This document shows positions 20,055 to 31,282 of a DNA stretch of 64,000 nt, piece by piece. Source of the stretch: Plantago ovata (taxonomy: Eukaryota; Streptophyta; Magnoliopsida; Lamiales; Plantaginaceae); NCBI GenBank assembly GCA_028274465.1, contig CM051457.1, positions 10,009,908 through 10,073,907 on the forward strand, written 5' to 3'. The notes beneath the pieces were generated by a model that saw only the letters and a program-made list of their open reading frames with translations, did no database searches and had not been told where the DNA came from. The stretch's first letter is position 1; every line of letters begins with the position of its first letter. Made by a program: the position numbers and the translations under genes.

Positions 20055-20299
20055 GAGTATCTTAGTTGGATATGATGCAAAACAGCAAAGGAAAGATGCA
20101 AGCAGGACAAACTAAAGGAGAATTTGAAGATGCATGCATTGCTATTTAGAAACTGTTATATAAGAAAATATTTGAAAGAACAATTAAAGTATAGGACAAT
20201 ATATAGAAGTCGAACAAGACATAGAATTTCGTGAAACATAACAATGTAAAATTTGTTTGCAAATACTAAAACTTTGTTGGCAGCTTGTTCATTTTCTAT

Positions 20300-20530
20300 A
20301 TATGTTGATGTTTTCCCCAGACAAATGAGTACAACAAACAAATCTTGTCTTGATCGAACAATTGATTCAAATGTTTCACCTTTCACAATGACAGGCCAAA
20401 ATAAGACATGCATTGATCATATTCCATAGCCATAGGTATCACCTCCAGAAAGATGAAGTTGGCACTATCTTCTCATCATGATATCAATTGTTACAACTTA
20501 CAAACAATGTTTTGTAACATGTCCCAAACA
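20300..20530 (-). promoter_or_regulatory. Conserved upstream block of GRAS copy 7
   Basis: Contains TTTTCCCCAGACAAATGAGTA, GTTTCACCTTTCACAATGAC, AGGTATCACCTCCAGAAAGA and AACAATGTTTTGTAACATG, about 325 bp upstream of the ATG. Confidence 0.5.
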
Positions 20531-20724
20531 GATTTAGTTTAAGGTAATTGGCCTGATTTCGACTAGGACAACGTTAGCATGTTATTAATTCGACAATGCT
20601 AACATTAGAAATAAGCGTTGTTTATTATACTATACGTAGCAGGCTCTGTACAAAAAAAAAATTAAGCATTTAACGGACAATTATTTTTCTTTCATGACAT
20701 TATTTCATCTACAAATAGGTGTAT

Positions 20725-22190
20725 CTATGAAAACTTCCAAATAGTAAGAGACGTTAATGGGGTTCCTTTCCATCCAAGAATTAGGCCTTTTCCATTGTTC
20801 TCAAGATTCCATGAACTTCCATTCCCAAACTTCTCCAGGACTAAGCTAGCCTGATACTTTGCTAACTCGCTCACTTCAATTTCCTCCATTCCATACCTTG
20901 CTAGAAACGCTCTCCACACCTCGATCATAACATTTCGTGCGACCCTCTCCTGACCTTCTGCCGCGACAATGTTCCTTATCCCTTTACCGAAATACTCTGT
21001 TTCAATGATCGTACGACAAGGACAGTTTTCCCCCATACAGTCCTTCAAGCAGTCGAAAAAAGCAGCATAGAAGAAAAGTGATTCAACGAATCGACCTACA
21101 AAAGATGGAGAATTGTGGTTCACCTCTACTTCAACAACAACCATCATATCCGGTTCTAGCTTCCTTATCTCTCTCATTACATTTTCTAACCACTCAGGCC
21201 TTGATAACATCGACCGCAGCATCACAAAGGCGTAAATTGCGACAGTTTCATCAGCTTCTAGAGATACACAATCTGCTTTGAAATCATTCATGTCCTGCAG
21301 ATACACAACATCAAAGCAAAACGGAAGGCTCAACGACTGCGCAAAACTAACTAATCGCTTCCCAGTCTCCTCCATGTACGATTTATCACCCGTTCCAACA
21401 GCCGTGACTTTGAGACGCTCTATTCTGTGGTCCACAAGCCCCTGCATCAGGGCCGTCCACTGAATCCCGCTCCTTATCTGGAGATCAATCACGTGGATCT
21501 TTCCGCCTTTCTTAACACTTTCGATTATGGCTTGTACCGCAGAAATTTGCATTATTTTGACAAGTGGAAGCTTCTGGTGACATGCCGAGAGTGTATTGTC
21601 ATGGTTTAATGCAAGACCTCTCCACGTATCCTTGTTCTCCGCCTCCTCATTGGTTCTCCCAGTTTCTCTACCAACTTTCAACATAAGACCTTCTGCAAAG
21701 TAGGACACTGTACGCTGGACTGGAGTGCCTGAGCTAGATTCCACACAAAGGCAACGAGTTATGAGCTTGCTTGCAATATCATATTGTTGGCTACCCGTAG
21801 AATCAGCAGCAGGTGCACTAGTTCCACATCTCTTGCATCGTCCATTGAAAGACCGGATCTGGAAGGACCACACGGACGGTTGATTAATGTAGAAAAACTA
21901 TCATTAGCCCTGTTGGTGCGTGACCGAATGAACCTTTCAGCAGCAATTCTAAGGATATCTCCAGTTGACAAGTTCAGCCCCCGTTTGCCGATAGTTTGGT
22001 TCTCTTCTTCTACTGCAGACAGCTTTAGTCCATTTCTATTGGTGTTCAAGCGTTCGTAAGTTCCAGGTAGCTCAGAGTTGTTCTCTGTGGTGGTTTCTTG
22101 ACAAAACAATAAAGGAAACAACCTCTTGAATCCTCGTTCATTCCATTGATCACTTTCAGGGCTGCTGGAGAACGCATCTTCTGGCTCCAT
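20725..22190 (-). pseudogene. GRAS gene copy 8, broken by a 10-bp deletion
   Basis: The start (MEPEDAFSSSPESDQWN) and end (WKGTPLTSLTIWKF) of a GRAS gene lie in two reading frames: 21759-22190 for the N-terminal part and up to about 21805 for the C-terminal part. Compared with copy 5 or 9, ten bases (one AGCCAGCAGC-type step) are missing near 21803-21812, inside the CAG-rich codons for LLLAAAD of leucine heptad region I. The frame therefore breaks at about residue 129 and a short unrelated tail follows. Everything after the break is open, with IHVIDLQI and the SAW end well preserved, so the loss is recent. Alternatives are an assembly error or heterozygous allele. Confidence 0.88.
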
Positions 22191-22431
22191 GAGTATCTTA
22201 GTTGGATATGATGCAAAACAGCAAAGGAAAGATGCAAGCAGGACAAACTAAAGGAGAATTTGAAGATGCATTGCTATTCAATTACTGTTAGAAAAGATTT
22301 GAAAGAACTGCTAAAGCATAGGCCAATATATAGAAGTCGAACAAGACTTGGAATTTCGTGAAGCATAACAATGTAAAAAATATGTTCGCAAATGCTAGTG
22401 CAAGTTTGTTAGCGGCTTGTTCGTTTTCTAT

Positions 22432-22650
22432 GTTGATGCTTTCTCCAGACAAATGAGTAAAACAAATAATCTTGATCACCTGATCGAAAAATTGATTCAA
22501 ATGTTTCACCTTTCATAGTGGCAGGCCAAAACCCAAAATAAGAAATTGATCATATATCATAGGTATCGCCTCCAGACAGTTGAAGTTGGCTCTATCTTCT
22601 CATCCTGATACCAGGTTACAAACAATGTTTTCAAACATGTCCCAGACAGA
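22432..22650 (-). promoter_or_regulatory. Conserved upstream block of GRAS copy 8
   Basis: Contains TGTTGATGCTTTCTCCAGAC, GTTTCACCTTTCATAGTGGC, AGGTATCGCCTCCAGACAGT and CAATGTTTTCAAACATGTCCC, about 320 bp upstream of the ATG. Its central box is the most diverged apart from the orphan copy. Confidence 0.5.
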
Positions 22651-23303
22651 TTTCGACTAGGACAACGTTAGCATGTTATTATTTCAAACAACACCCTAAG
22701 TAAGTATTCTGGCATATGGCATTATAAAAGTACATACAAAATATGACAACAAACAGGAGTAGGTACCAGTCCTTTAAGTTTAAAAAAGACTGCCTCCTAC
22801 AGATTTTTACAGGAGTATGTCTAACTAATTAAGAACGATCTTGATTTTAACTCGTAAAGAGAATTTTGTTAGTGTTCCTATATATAGATTGGGTTTTCGG
22901 GTTTTTTCCGCTAATAATTTCACATTCTGAAAGAACTTGAGGAAATATAATTAAGTACAGAGGAGAGGACATATATAGAGTTAGAATGCTTCCTTAATTT
23001 GTTGTATTTAGACTGATATTACAGTATGCACTTAAATATGCGTTGCACATTTGAGATAATTAAGCATGTTGATGTTGCATATGTCTGAAATTTTTGGGTA
23101 GTTACAAGTGTGATGTTTTGTTGTATCTTATACTACATGTTAATCTCTTGAATCTATCAGAGTTGACATATAAGTATGCTATGCAATATTTGAGATAATT
23201 AAGCATTGTTTATGTTACATTGCAGGCTCTGTACAAAATCTTTTTACCACATTTCATGGGCAATTATTCTTATTTCATGACATTATTTCATCTACACCTT
23301 GAT

Positions 23304-24890
23304 TTATTCTCCGAACTTCCAAACAGTAAGAGAATGTAATGGCGTTCCTTTCCATCCAATAATTAGGCCTTTTCCATTGTTTTCAAGATTCCATGAGCTT
23401 CCACTCTCAAACTTCTTCAGTACTAAGCTAGCCTGATACCTAGCCAACTCGCTCAGCTCAATCTCCCTCATCCCGTACCTTGCTAGAAACGCCCTCCATA
23501 CATCAATTTTGACACTTCTTATGACCCTATCCTGACCTTCCGCTGAGACCGTGTTCCTCATCCCTTTACCAAAATACTCTGTTTCAATGATTGTACGACA
23601 AGGACTATCTTCCCCCATACAGTCCTTCAAGCAGTCGAAAAATGCACCGTAGAAGAAAAGTGATTCAACGAATCGACCTACAAAAGAAGGCGAATTGTGG
23701 TTCGCCTCTACTTCAACGACAACCATTAGATCCGGTTCTAGCTTTATTATCTCCTTCATTACATTTTCTAAGCACTCAGGACGTGATAACATTGACCGTA
23801 ACGTTACAAAGGCGTTAATCACCACAATTTCATCGGCCTCCACGGGTACACAGTCTTCTTTGAAATCATTCATGTCCTGCAGATATACAACTTCAAAGCA
23901 AAACGGTAGACTCAACGACTGCGCGAAACACACCAATCGCTTACCAGTTTCCTCCATGCACAATTGATCACCCGTTCCAACAGCCGTGACTTTGAGACGC
24001 CCTATCCCGTAATCCATAAGCCCCTGCATCAGGGCCGTCCACTGAATCCCGGTCCTTATATGTAGATCAATCACGTGGACCTTTCCTCCTTTCTTAACAC
24101 TTTCGATTACAGCTTGTACTGCGGAAATTTGCAGCAGTTGGACATGTGGAAGTTTCTGGTGACATTCCAAGAGTGTGTTCTCTTGGACTGACTCAAGCTC
24201 TTTCAACATATTCTGTTTCTCCCCCTCCTCCTGATTGATTCTCCCAGTTTCTCTACCAATTCTTGACATGAGAGCTTCTACAAGGTAGAAAGATATACGC
24301 TGGACTGGATTTCCTGAATTAGATGCCACCCGAAGGCAACGAGTTAAGATCTTGCTTGCGATATCATATCGTTGGCTACCCGTATAATCAGCGGCAGCCA
24401 GAAGCAGGTGCACTAGTTCCACATCCCTTGCATCTTCCGTAGAAAGGCCAGATATGGAAGAACCGGATGGATGGATGCAAGGAGAAATGCTATCATTAGA
24501 CCTATTGGTACGAAACCAAATGAACCTTTCACAAGCAACTCTAAGGATATCTTCAGTTGACAATTTCAGCCTCGGTTCGATCATATTCTCTTCTTTTCCT
24601 GCAGACAGCTTTAATCCATCTCTGTAGGTGTTCAAGAGCTCAAAAGTAGCACGAAACTTTTGAGATTCATCTTCATCTCCGGCTTGAGGGGAGGAGTTGC
24701 TGGTTTCTGGGTTACAGAACGCTGAAGAGAACAAGCTCATGAATGCAGGTTCATCCCATTGATCATTTTCATGATTACTACTGGAACTTGCATTATAATC
24801 TAACTTTTCGAATCCAGGCAGAGGGAAATCGACATTAGCACCTTGAATGTTATCGAATCCAAAGGGGTGGAACATAACTTTTGGTGCCAT
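23304..24890 (-). CDS. GRAS-domain transcription regulator, copy 9
   Basis: An intronless 528-residue GRAS protein, the rightmost of the array. Start MAPKVMFHPFGFDNIQG; a second in-frame ATG five codons on coincides with the ancestral CCAAAAG.TATG start of copies 1 and 2, so the true start could be 24875. Motifs: NDQWDEPAFMSLFSS (42-56), LSTEDILRVACERFIWFRT (110-128), VELVHLLLAAADYT (157-170), VHVIDLHI (271-278), RLVCFAQSLSLPFCFEVV, and GWKGTPLHSLTVWKFGE. It alone ends in GE after the conserved WKF. A stretch of over 200 bp around 23560-23790 is almost identical to copy 2. Confidence 0.92.
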   Translation of the reverse strand: MAPKVMFHPFGFDNIQGANVDFPLPGFEKLDYNASSSSNHENDQWDEPAFMSLFSSAFCNPETSNSSPQAGDEDESQKFRATFELLNTYRDGLKLSAGKEENMIEPRLKLSTEDILRVACERFIWFRTNRSNDSISPCIHPSGSSISGLSTEDARDVELVHLLLAAADYTGSQRYDIASKILTRCLRVASNSGNPVQRISFYLVEALMSRIGRETGRINQEEGEKQNMLKELESVQENTLLECHQKLPHVQLLQISAVQAVIESVKKGGKVHVIDLHIRTGIQWTALMQGLMDYGIGRLKVTAVGTGDQLCMEETGKRLVCFAQSLSLPFCFEVVYLQDMNDFKEDCVPVEADEIVVINAFVTLRSMLSRPECLENVMKEIIKLEPDLMVVVEVEANHNSPSFVGRFVESLFFYGAFFDCLKDCMGEDSPCRTIIETEYFGKGMRNTVSAEGQDRVIRSVKIDVWRAFLARYGMREIELSELARYQASLVLKKFESGSSWNLENNGKGLIIGWKGTPLHSLTVWKFGE

Positions 24891-25239
24891 GAGTACCTCA
24901 GATGGAGAGGATCAGTACATGAAGGAAGAACAGGAAGCTAAAGAAGAATTTGAAGATGCCTTGCTGCTACTTGACTTCAAGTAGTGTTTGAAAAGATTTG
25001 AAAGAGCATGATACAGAAAACAACATAAATATAAGCCAATGGAAGATCAACATGACTAAGACGTTCGTGAAACTTAATTAATTAACATTACAATTTGTAT
25101 ATAAAGTTGGGTTTATGCGAAGAAATCTAAGTTGATTTGAATTGAATTATTTATAATAAAAATAATAATTAATTAAATATAAAATAAATTTAATAAATCT
25201 GAACCGAACACAGTTTCTAGAACAGGACCTTTGTCGGCA

Positions 25240-25445
25240 GCTTGTTCATTTTGTCATGGTAATGAGTAGTACAAAAATTCCTGACCTGATCCAACAATTG
25301 TTTCACCTTTCACAATCACCTCCGACAGGCCAGAACAAGAAAATATTGATGATAATTTGTATATGATTCGAATGTATCGCCATTAGACAGATGAACTTCT
25401 CATTGTAATACCAGCAGGTTACAGACAATGTTTTGAAACATCCAA
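25240..25445 (-). promoter_or_regulatory. Conserved upstream block of GRAS copy 9
   Basis: Contains ATTCCTGACCTGATCCAACA, GTTTCACCTTTCACAATCAC, GACAGGCCAGAACAAGAAAA, CGCCATTAGACAGATG and GACAATGTTTTGAAACATCC. At about 420 bp it is farthest from its ATG because of an AT-rich insertion at about 25080-25230. Confidence 0.5.
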
Positions 25446-25700
25446 AGGTTATTATTGGCGTAGCCGGTAGGCTTCGACTATAACAACGTTAATTATCATG
25501 ATCTATATGAGCATTGAAAAACAGTTTAGTAAACCACTAAACCTAGAGTAAAACATGCCTACACAATAATGAAAGTTCAAGGTAATATGCAATATAAATC
25601 TAACACTCCCAAAAAGTTTGAACCGTTAGATTGGTAAGTATGAAATCTAGTTGTTTATTTTAATTTTCTCTCTCCCGCACTTGTGGTAAATTTTAACATC

Positions 25701-25832
25701 TTTGTGAAGGCCAAATCGAGTGAAAATTTGATATGACGGACTTTGTCTTCGAGAAATTCGAACCTCTTTGGGAGGCCGATCGAGTGAAAATTTAATATGG
25801 GGTGAAGTTTGTCTCCGAGAAGACTCGAACTC
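25701..25832. repeat. Two-unit tandem repeat, 66 bp
   Basis: Two diverged adjacent units, 25701-25766 and 25767-25832, both containing ATCGAGTGAAAATTT and ending CGAACCTC or CGAACTC. The overlapping minus-strand ORFs across it are by-products. The rest of 25450-26100 holds nothing I recognise. Confidence 0.6.
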
Positions 25833-26134
25833 AGATGGACATGAGTTAGATGACTCTGATATAGAAATCTCAATCAAAATTTCAAAAAGATTAAGGTTAA
25901 GGATGTGTGGACTTTGGAGTACTAGACTACTAGCTAGTCTAGTTGCACATTTTACATTACAAACGTACTCAAATTTATGAGTTACATGTAAAGAGATGAA
26001 AACCTCAATGTTCCATAGTCAATGCTACTATACCATTAAAAAAGAATCAAAACAGAATTTCATAAGTTCTCAAGTAACAGTAATTAATTTATCATTTGTT
26101 CATTGTTTTTTCTCCATTGCTATCCTCTAAAATG

Positions 26135-26974
26135 TCAAACTTTGTCATCATTGAGCCGGCTCTCAACTACCTCCCTCCTACATCTCAAAATCCCCACCGT
26201 CAAAATCAAACCTCTAACGACCCTCAGCATCCCAATCGTGACCGTCAAATAATACAACCACCAACCAACAAAATCCGCCACCCCCAGCCCCATCATCAGC
26301 TCCCTTTTGACCTCCGGCATCACCACAAGCGCCTCCAGCTCCTCCCTCAGCCTCCACCACCACAACCCACCATACCCAACTGCCATCACCACCTTCTCCG
26401 CCAATCCCTCCTCCCTTGATGCCCCAAACACCGTATCATCCACGACCGGCTTCACTACCGCCCTTCCCCAAAACATCATTGTTTCGTGCAGCCCGAGGAA
26501 GAAAACCATCCTGCAAACTATACTACTCTCCGCCCCCAAACCCGAACCGTCTATTCCCACTGCCAAGCTCCCTTCGAGGCCAAACCCAACACAAAACTGT
26601 ACGGCAATGAGTAAAACCCATGCCATGCATAAGCGGCACCTTTCCATGGGGTACTGTATCAGGAAAAAGATTTTACCAGTTAATCCATAAGCAAGAGATT
26701 CGATGCTTATTAGAGCCACAAGTAACTGCACGACTGTGGTTGGGTGACTTGTGTAGAGGAAAATGGAGCTTAGAAAGGAACTCCGGCTAGGATCAGTGGG
26801 GTATATTACAGAGACGGAGAGAAGGTAGTGAGCAGTGGCGAGGCGGGAAAGGAGGAGGAATGAGAGGGGGAGCAGGAGGCTAAGGAGGGTGGTGGTCAGG
26901 ATTTGGAATGGTACGACTACAGCGGCAATGGCCGCCCTGTTCCTCTTGGCGTTTGCTTGATTAATCAGCCCCAT
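26135..26974 (-). CDS. Plant multi-pass membrane protein of unknown function
   Basis: An intronless 279-residue protein starting MGLINQANAKRNRAAIAAVV. Hydrophobic segments lie at about 16-45, 78-98, 114-134, 153-170 and 232-260, giving four or five membrane spans. Distinctive stretches are HETMMFWGRAVVKPVVDDTVFG (about 163-184), GGLWWWRLREELEALVVMPE, and ADFVGWWLYYLTVTIG near the C-terminus. I recognise these as hallmarks of a small conserved plant 'transmembrane protein' family with no assigned role. There is no signal for a plastid or secreted protein. The plus-strand proline- and histidine-rich ORFs over it are shadows. Confidence 0.82.
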   Translation of the reverse strand: MGLINQANAKRNRAAIAAVVVPFQILTTTLLSLLLPLSFLLLSRLATAHYLLSVSVIYPTDPSRSSFLSSIFLYTSHPTTVVQLLVALISIESLAYGLTGKIFFLIQYPMERCRLCMAWVLLIAVQFCVGFGLEGSLAVGIDGSGLGAESSIVCRMVFFLGLHETMMFWGRAVVKPVVDDTVFGASREEGLAEKVVMAVGYGGLWWWRLREELEALVVMPEVKRELMMGLGVADFVGWWLYYLTVTIGMLRVVRGLILTVGILRCRREVVESRLNDDKV

Positions 26975-27811
26975 AGAGTTCTGTGCTTAGTTGGAAAATA
27001 AAATGTGGCTGATCTTGATGGAGTAGCAAAAAGCATGGCCGTATGTATATATGCAGCAGGGCATGATGAAGATGGTGGAAATTGTGAATATAGTATAGAG
27101 TGCATGGTAGCCACGACACACTATAGATTATAGAACAGGGTAGCATGATCCATTACTACTATGACATTGTTACATTATCAAATAGTTTCGGATAATTACA
27201 GAGAGAAGTATAACTAGCTTGAAAAAGCGTATAATGATTAAATTTGGTAAGTCAACCCTTTCACCACCAACTACAAAGAAAGCACGGCTCAATTTGCAGG
27301 GAATATGTCAATTAAGATATCACTAAATCTACGACAACAGCTATAAATTCGAATCATCTCGCTTCCATCCATTTGCATCATATGCCCAAACCGGGGGTTA
27401 TCAGTATTAGTTAGTTATCAGGAAGCCTTACTCCAGCCATGTACTCTTTCACGGTTTCAAACTTTGGCTCTGAACTTAAAACATGAAAATTGAACTTCTT
27501 TGGACCTTATTTAGAATTATTAGGACACATATATCAAGCATTGGGAATCACAATGTAGAAGGGTATCGTATGTCTGAGCAGAGAAATCAAAGCAAATTGA
27601 GGAAAATACAAATCAGATACAATAAATACCATTGCATCCATATGAAGACAACAAACACAATACTACATAGAAAGAGAATGACAGCAAATACGTCTATAAA
27701 GCATGAAGAATAGTTTGATGCATTTTGGTGCAGAAACAGTATTCACTAGCTTTCATGGTATAATCTATAACCTGATCTAGGCAAATGACCCGAAAATGTG
27801 AAGATCAATGA

Positions 27812-30800
27812 CTAGGCAGCTGCAAGTGGCTGAAGGGCTTTGAGAGGATTCGTGATAACATGATCTACAAGCCCATACTCTTTGGCTTCTTTAGCACTCA
27901 TGAAAAAATCACGATCAGTATCATTGTGGATCTTCTCTACACTTTGATCACAATGGTAGGCCAAGTAGCCTGCCAGATTTGCTTTGTGGTGCATCATCTC
28001 ATTTACCTGGGGAAGCAAGGTGGTAAAGGAAGAAATAAGCAAATTTTTATTGTGCAAGCTTGGCTACTTTTGAGTACTGGATTCAGAGATAATAATTTAT
28101 GATAATTGTGAAGAATATGCATTACCTGAATCTCTATGTCAGTCTGCTGACCTTGCAATCCACCAAGAGGCTGATGGATCATTATCCTTGAGTTCGGAAG
28201 GCTGTATCTTTTCCCTTCAAAAGACAAATAAGACACGAACATGAATCAATTTCAGAAAGCAAGAAGGTAAAGATGGAACTTCACCAGTCTAACAAACCAA
28301 CTGATTACCTTTAGTACCAGCACTTAGAAGAAATGCCCCCATGCTGCACAATGAATAAACAAGACAAAGTTAATACAACGCCCAAAAATATCTACCATCA
28401 CCATGCAACCTTCCACATTTTCCATCAGCATTCACCATAGATAAGTAGATATCATTTGCTCACAAAAATCATAACCAATGATGCATGTTATAATGGTTGC
28501 TGACTATCTTATAAACCACCAATGCATTAGGGAATGAAACGTTACTGACTTCTGCTTCTTTCAATTATATGTGGCGACACAATTTGAATACACCCTCTCA
28601 TTGTAAGGTTTTGCTCCACTATCATTCAGACTTCGTGGTGCTCCAAAGTTGCCCGAGTGACTACGTCGTTTTAAACCATTTCATACGTTTTAGGGTTTAT
28701 ATGTATGTTGGTAAATTTTAGTATTTCCCCTAACCTTCCCATGAGTTCTAGTTTCAAATTAATTGAAAGGCCTAATTTCAGCATGTCCTCACCTAGCTGC
28801 TAGCCCAACACATACGGTTGAAACATCAGGCCTGATATGTTTCATTGCATCAAATATCGCCATCCCTACAAGGAGAAAAGAAAGCAAATAAAAATTTGAA
28901 AGTTCGATATATAAAATAAATAATATACAGAAGAAAGATTACCGGCTGTAACCGATCCACCAGGGGAATTCACATACATGACAATATCCTGCTCGATAAG
29001 ACCAAAAAAATATTAGTAACACCATTACACAAATTTCAGTGAAGAAATTCCAAAATGGGATCAATTTGGGTAATGCTTGTTTATAGTGAATAACAGACAA
29101 TAGCAAATGGACCATGATATGCCATAGAGTGAAATTGTATTTCCTATATTTTTCTATTTATTAATTGATAAGGTTCTGGAGATAGAAGATCAAGGGAAAT
29201 TTCTCATAGAGAAACTACGAAGAATTACATGAAATGTAGAAAGGGTCCTTATGGAGGCTGACTTTTAGTTGGGTTGGAATTTTTAAGTGTATATATATAT
29301 ATATATATCAGTAATCAAAGCTTGTCAACCAATGACTTCAGCTCGATCAACCACTCTACTTTTGGATGATCTGAAGTTTGGAATTAAAGGCCAGATTTTT
29401 ATCGACTGTTTAACAAGATACCATCAGTATTAATCATTTTAAAGCAATGATCTTTCTTTAAGATATGTTGAGTAAGTTTATCTATCATTTCCACCCACGT
29501 CACTGAAGCTTCCAATAATCCTCTAGCCAATATAGCATCTTAGAATTAGAGAGAAATTCTTCACAAGATGCAAAGAATCGTCTCATTTTCAAAAATGGTT
29601 CTGAAAAGTCATGGTTCACTGAAAATTAAAGTTTGATAATTGATGGTCTACAGATTGCAATATAAAAACCACGTTAGGTCAGCCAATTAGATTTATTTGA
29701 ATTTAATCAGCAAGTAACCATCATCAGTCATCCATTGTTATCAAACCAACTAAGTAAACAACAATGGCGAACCCCAGCAAGCACACTAGCATGATATGCA
29801 AGCATAACGAATTAAATCAGGAATTTGAAAATAACAGAACGATTATACCTTGGTAGGGTCAATAGCATCAAGATAGAAGAGCTGCCCAACGATTATGTTT
29901 GCCATATCATCGTCTACTGCTCCACCACAGCGAATAATCCTCTATAGGAAAGAAAATCCATCTTTGAAACATTAGTATCGACAGAGACAAACTAATAGCC
30001 CGCATCAGAATGCAATCTGGAATATTGCCTTACATATTGAAAAAGTTGGCTGATAACACTCATAAGACGCTCCTGTACCATCGGAGATGGGCCCTGTCCT
30101 CCTTGAGCATATGTAGGGAAGTATGGCGATGAAGGAACATGCAAGTCATCCCTATATCCAATTCAAAATCCATAAACATCAATTGGAACTATATATTATC
30201 TGAAAACATCGCGATAATATCACATAACAAGTAACACACCGTAAATTTAATTTTAGCGTAAGCTCGTCAGTTTGCTCATGAGCTAGATGAGTAGTGTATA
30301 AGCTAGACAATATTACTTGACCATTAGACTAAAATAATCAAGGTATGTGAGTGACTATCTGGCAGGTCATAATATTAATATAACTCAGTTATCTTATTAG
30401 CAAATCACAATGTACTAATTACTCGCACACATCCATTAAAACAAAAATAATCAGGTAGATTAATAAGCTAACTAACTTATGAGCTGTCTAATACTGCTTC
30501 TCCTTCAATACTATATCATCCATAATCGAGATGCGATTAATATTAAGAATGGAAATCGGGGCAAATACAGGTCCTAACACATCACTATAATCAAATTCGT
30601 TTGCGTTTGAAACAAAAGGAGAAATTGCTCACCTAATCGACCAAATACCATGGCGCTCTTTCTGCGGAGGAGCATAGAAATCGGGATTATACAGCGAGGC
30701 CTTCACGGTCAGGCCACTCGACTTGCTCAATTTCCTGCATAACAATCAAACAATTAAGCAGATAAAAGACAAGTGAACTTCATGGAGCTGGAGGGAAGTA

Positions 30801-30934
30801 GCATACCTGGAACGGAGAGGTTGGAAGGGGATAGAAAGGTTTCTGGAAGGGGAAGAGCTAGGGTTTGGGGAAGAGAGGGAAATTGAGGATGAGGTGAATC
30901 TGAGAGAAGAGGAAGAGATGCATGAATGTGCCAT
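27812..30934 (-). CDS. CLPP5: Chloroplast ATP-dependent Clp protease proteolytic subunit 5
   Basis: Serine peptidase subunit (family S14) of the plastid Clp core, 292 residues in nine exons: 30807-30934, 30633-30734, 30034-30151, 29849-29941, 28943-28988, 28793-28865, 28309-28343, 28126-28214, 27812-28006. All junctions are GT-AG and join in frame. The Ser-rich N-terminus ([17 protein letters not shown]) and Arg/Ser-rich stretch form a transit peptide. The mature part has [13 protein letters not shown] (122-134), catalytic Ser187 (GLAASMGAF), His212 ([10 protein letters not shown]) and Asp261 (DTDRDFF). The C-terminus [12 protein letters not shown] and the MAHxC start match ClpP5 as I remember it, rather than ClpP3, P4 or P6. 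The gene is head-to-head with the RNA helicase gene, 1.46 kb apart. Confidence 0.95.
29291..29310. repeat. (TA)n microsatellite in CLPP5 intron 4
   Basis: About ten uninterrupted TA dinucleotides. Confidence 0.8.
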
Positions 30935-31282
30935 ATTCGTTCAGAGGGGCGGAGAGAGAAGAAGAAACGAGCAAAGAGGCTTATCCGATTGGATTAAAGC
31001 GGCGACTGAGCTTTTTTAGTTTTGAGAGTGAGGAGAAAGAGAAGAAGAGTAGCGTGTGAAAATTTCTTGTGCGTTGTGCCTCTTCTGGCCTCTCGCTCTG
31101 GTCCGGTTCAAATTAAAATCTTATTTTCCGGGTATATTTTGGATTTTTCTAAAAAAGAAATGTCCATCCCAAATTTCCAATGAATACAACAATTTAATGA
31201 TTTTTTCATTAATTTTCTGATAAGAAAATAAGAAAATTACAAACAATAATTTCTCAAATAGTCAAATTATTTTAAGTTCAGT

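Noticed and set aside
1..25450. Naming the GRAS genes DELLA (RGA/RGL)
   Set aside because: DELLA, LEQLE and TVHYNP motifs are absent at the N-terminus; only the GRAS domain supports the similarity.
25647..25877. Two overlapping minus-strand ORFs of 72-76 codons
   Set aside because: Both are generated by a 66-bp tandem duplication and have no independent support.
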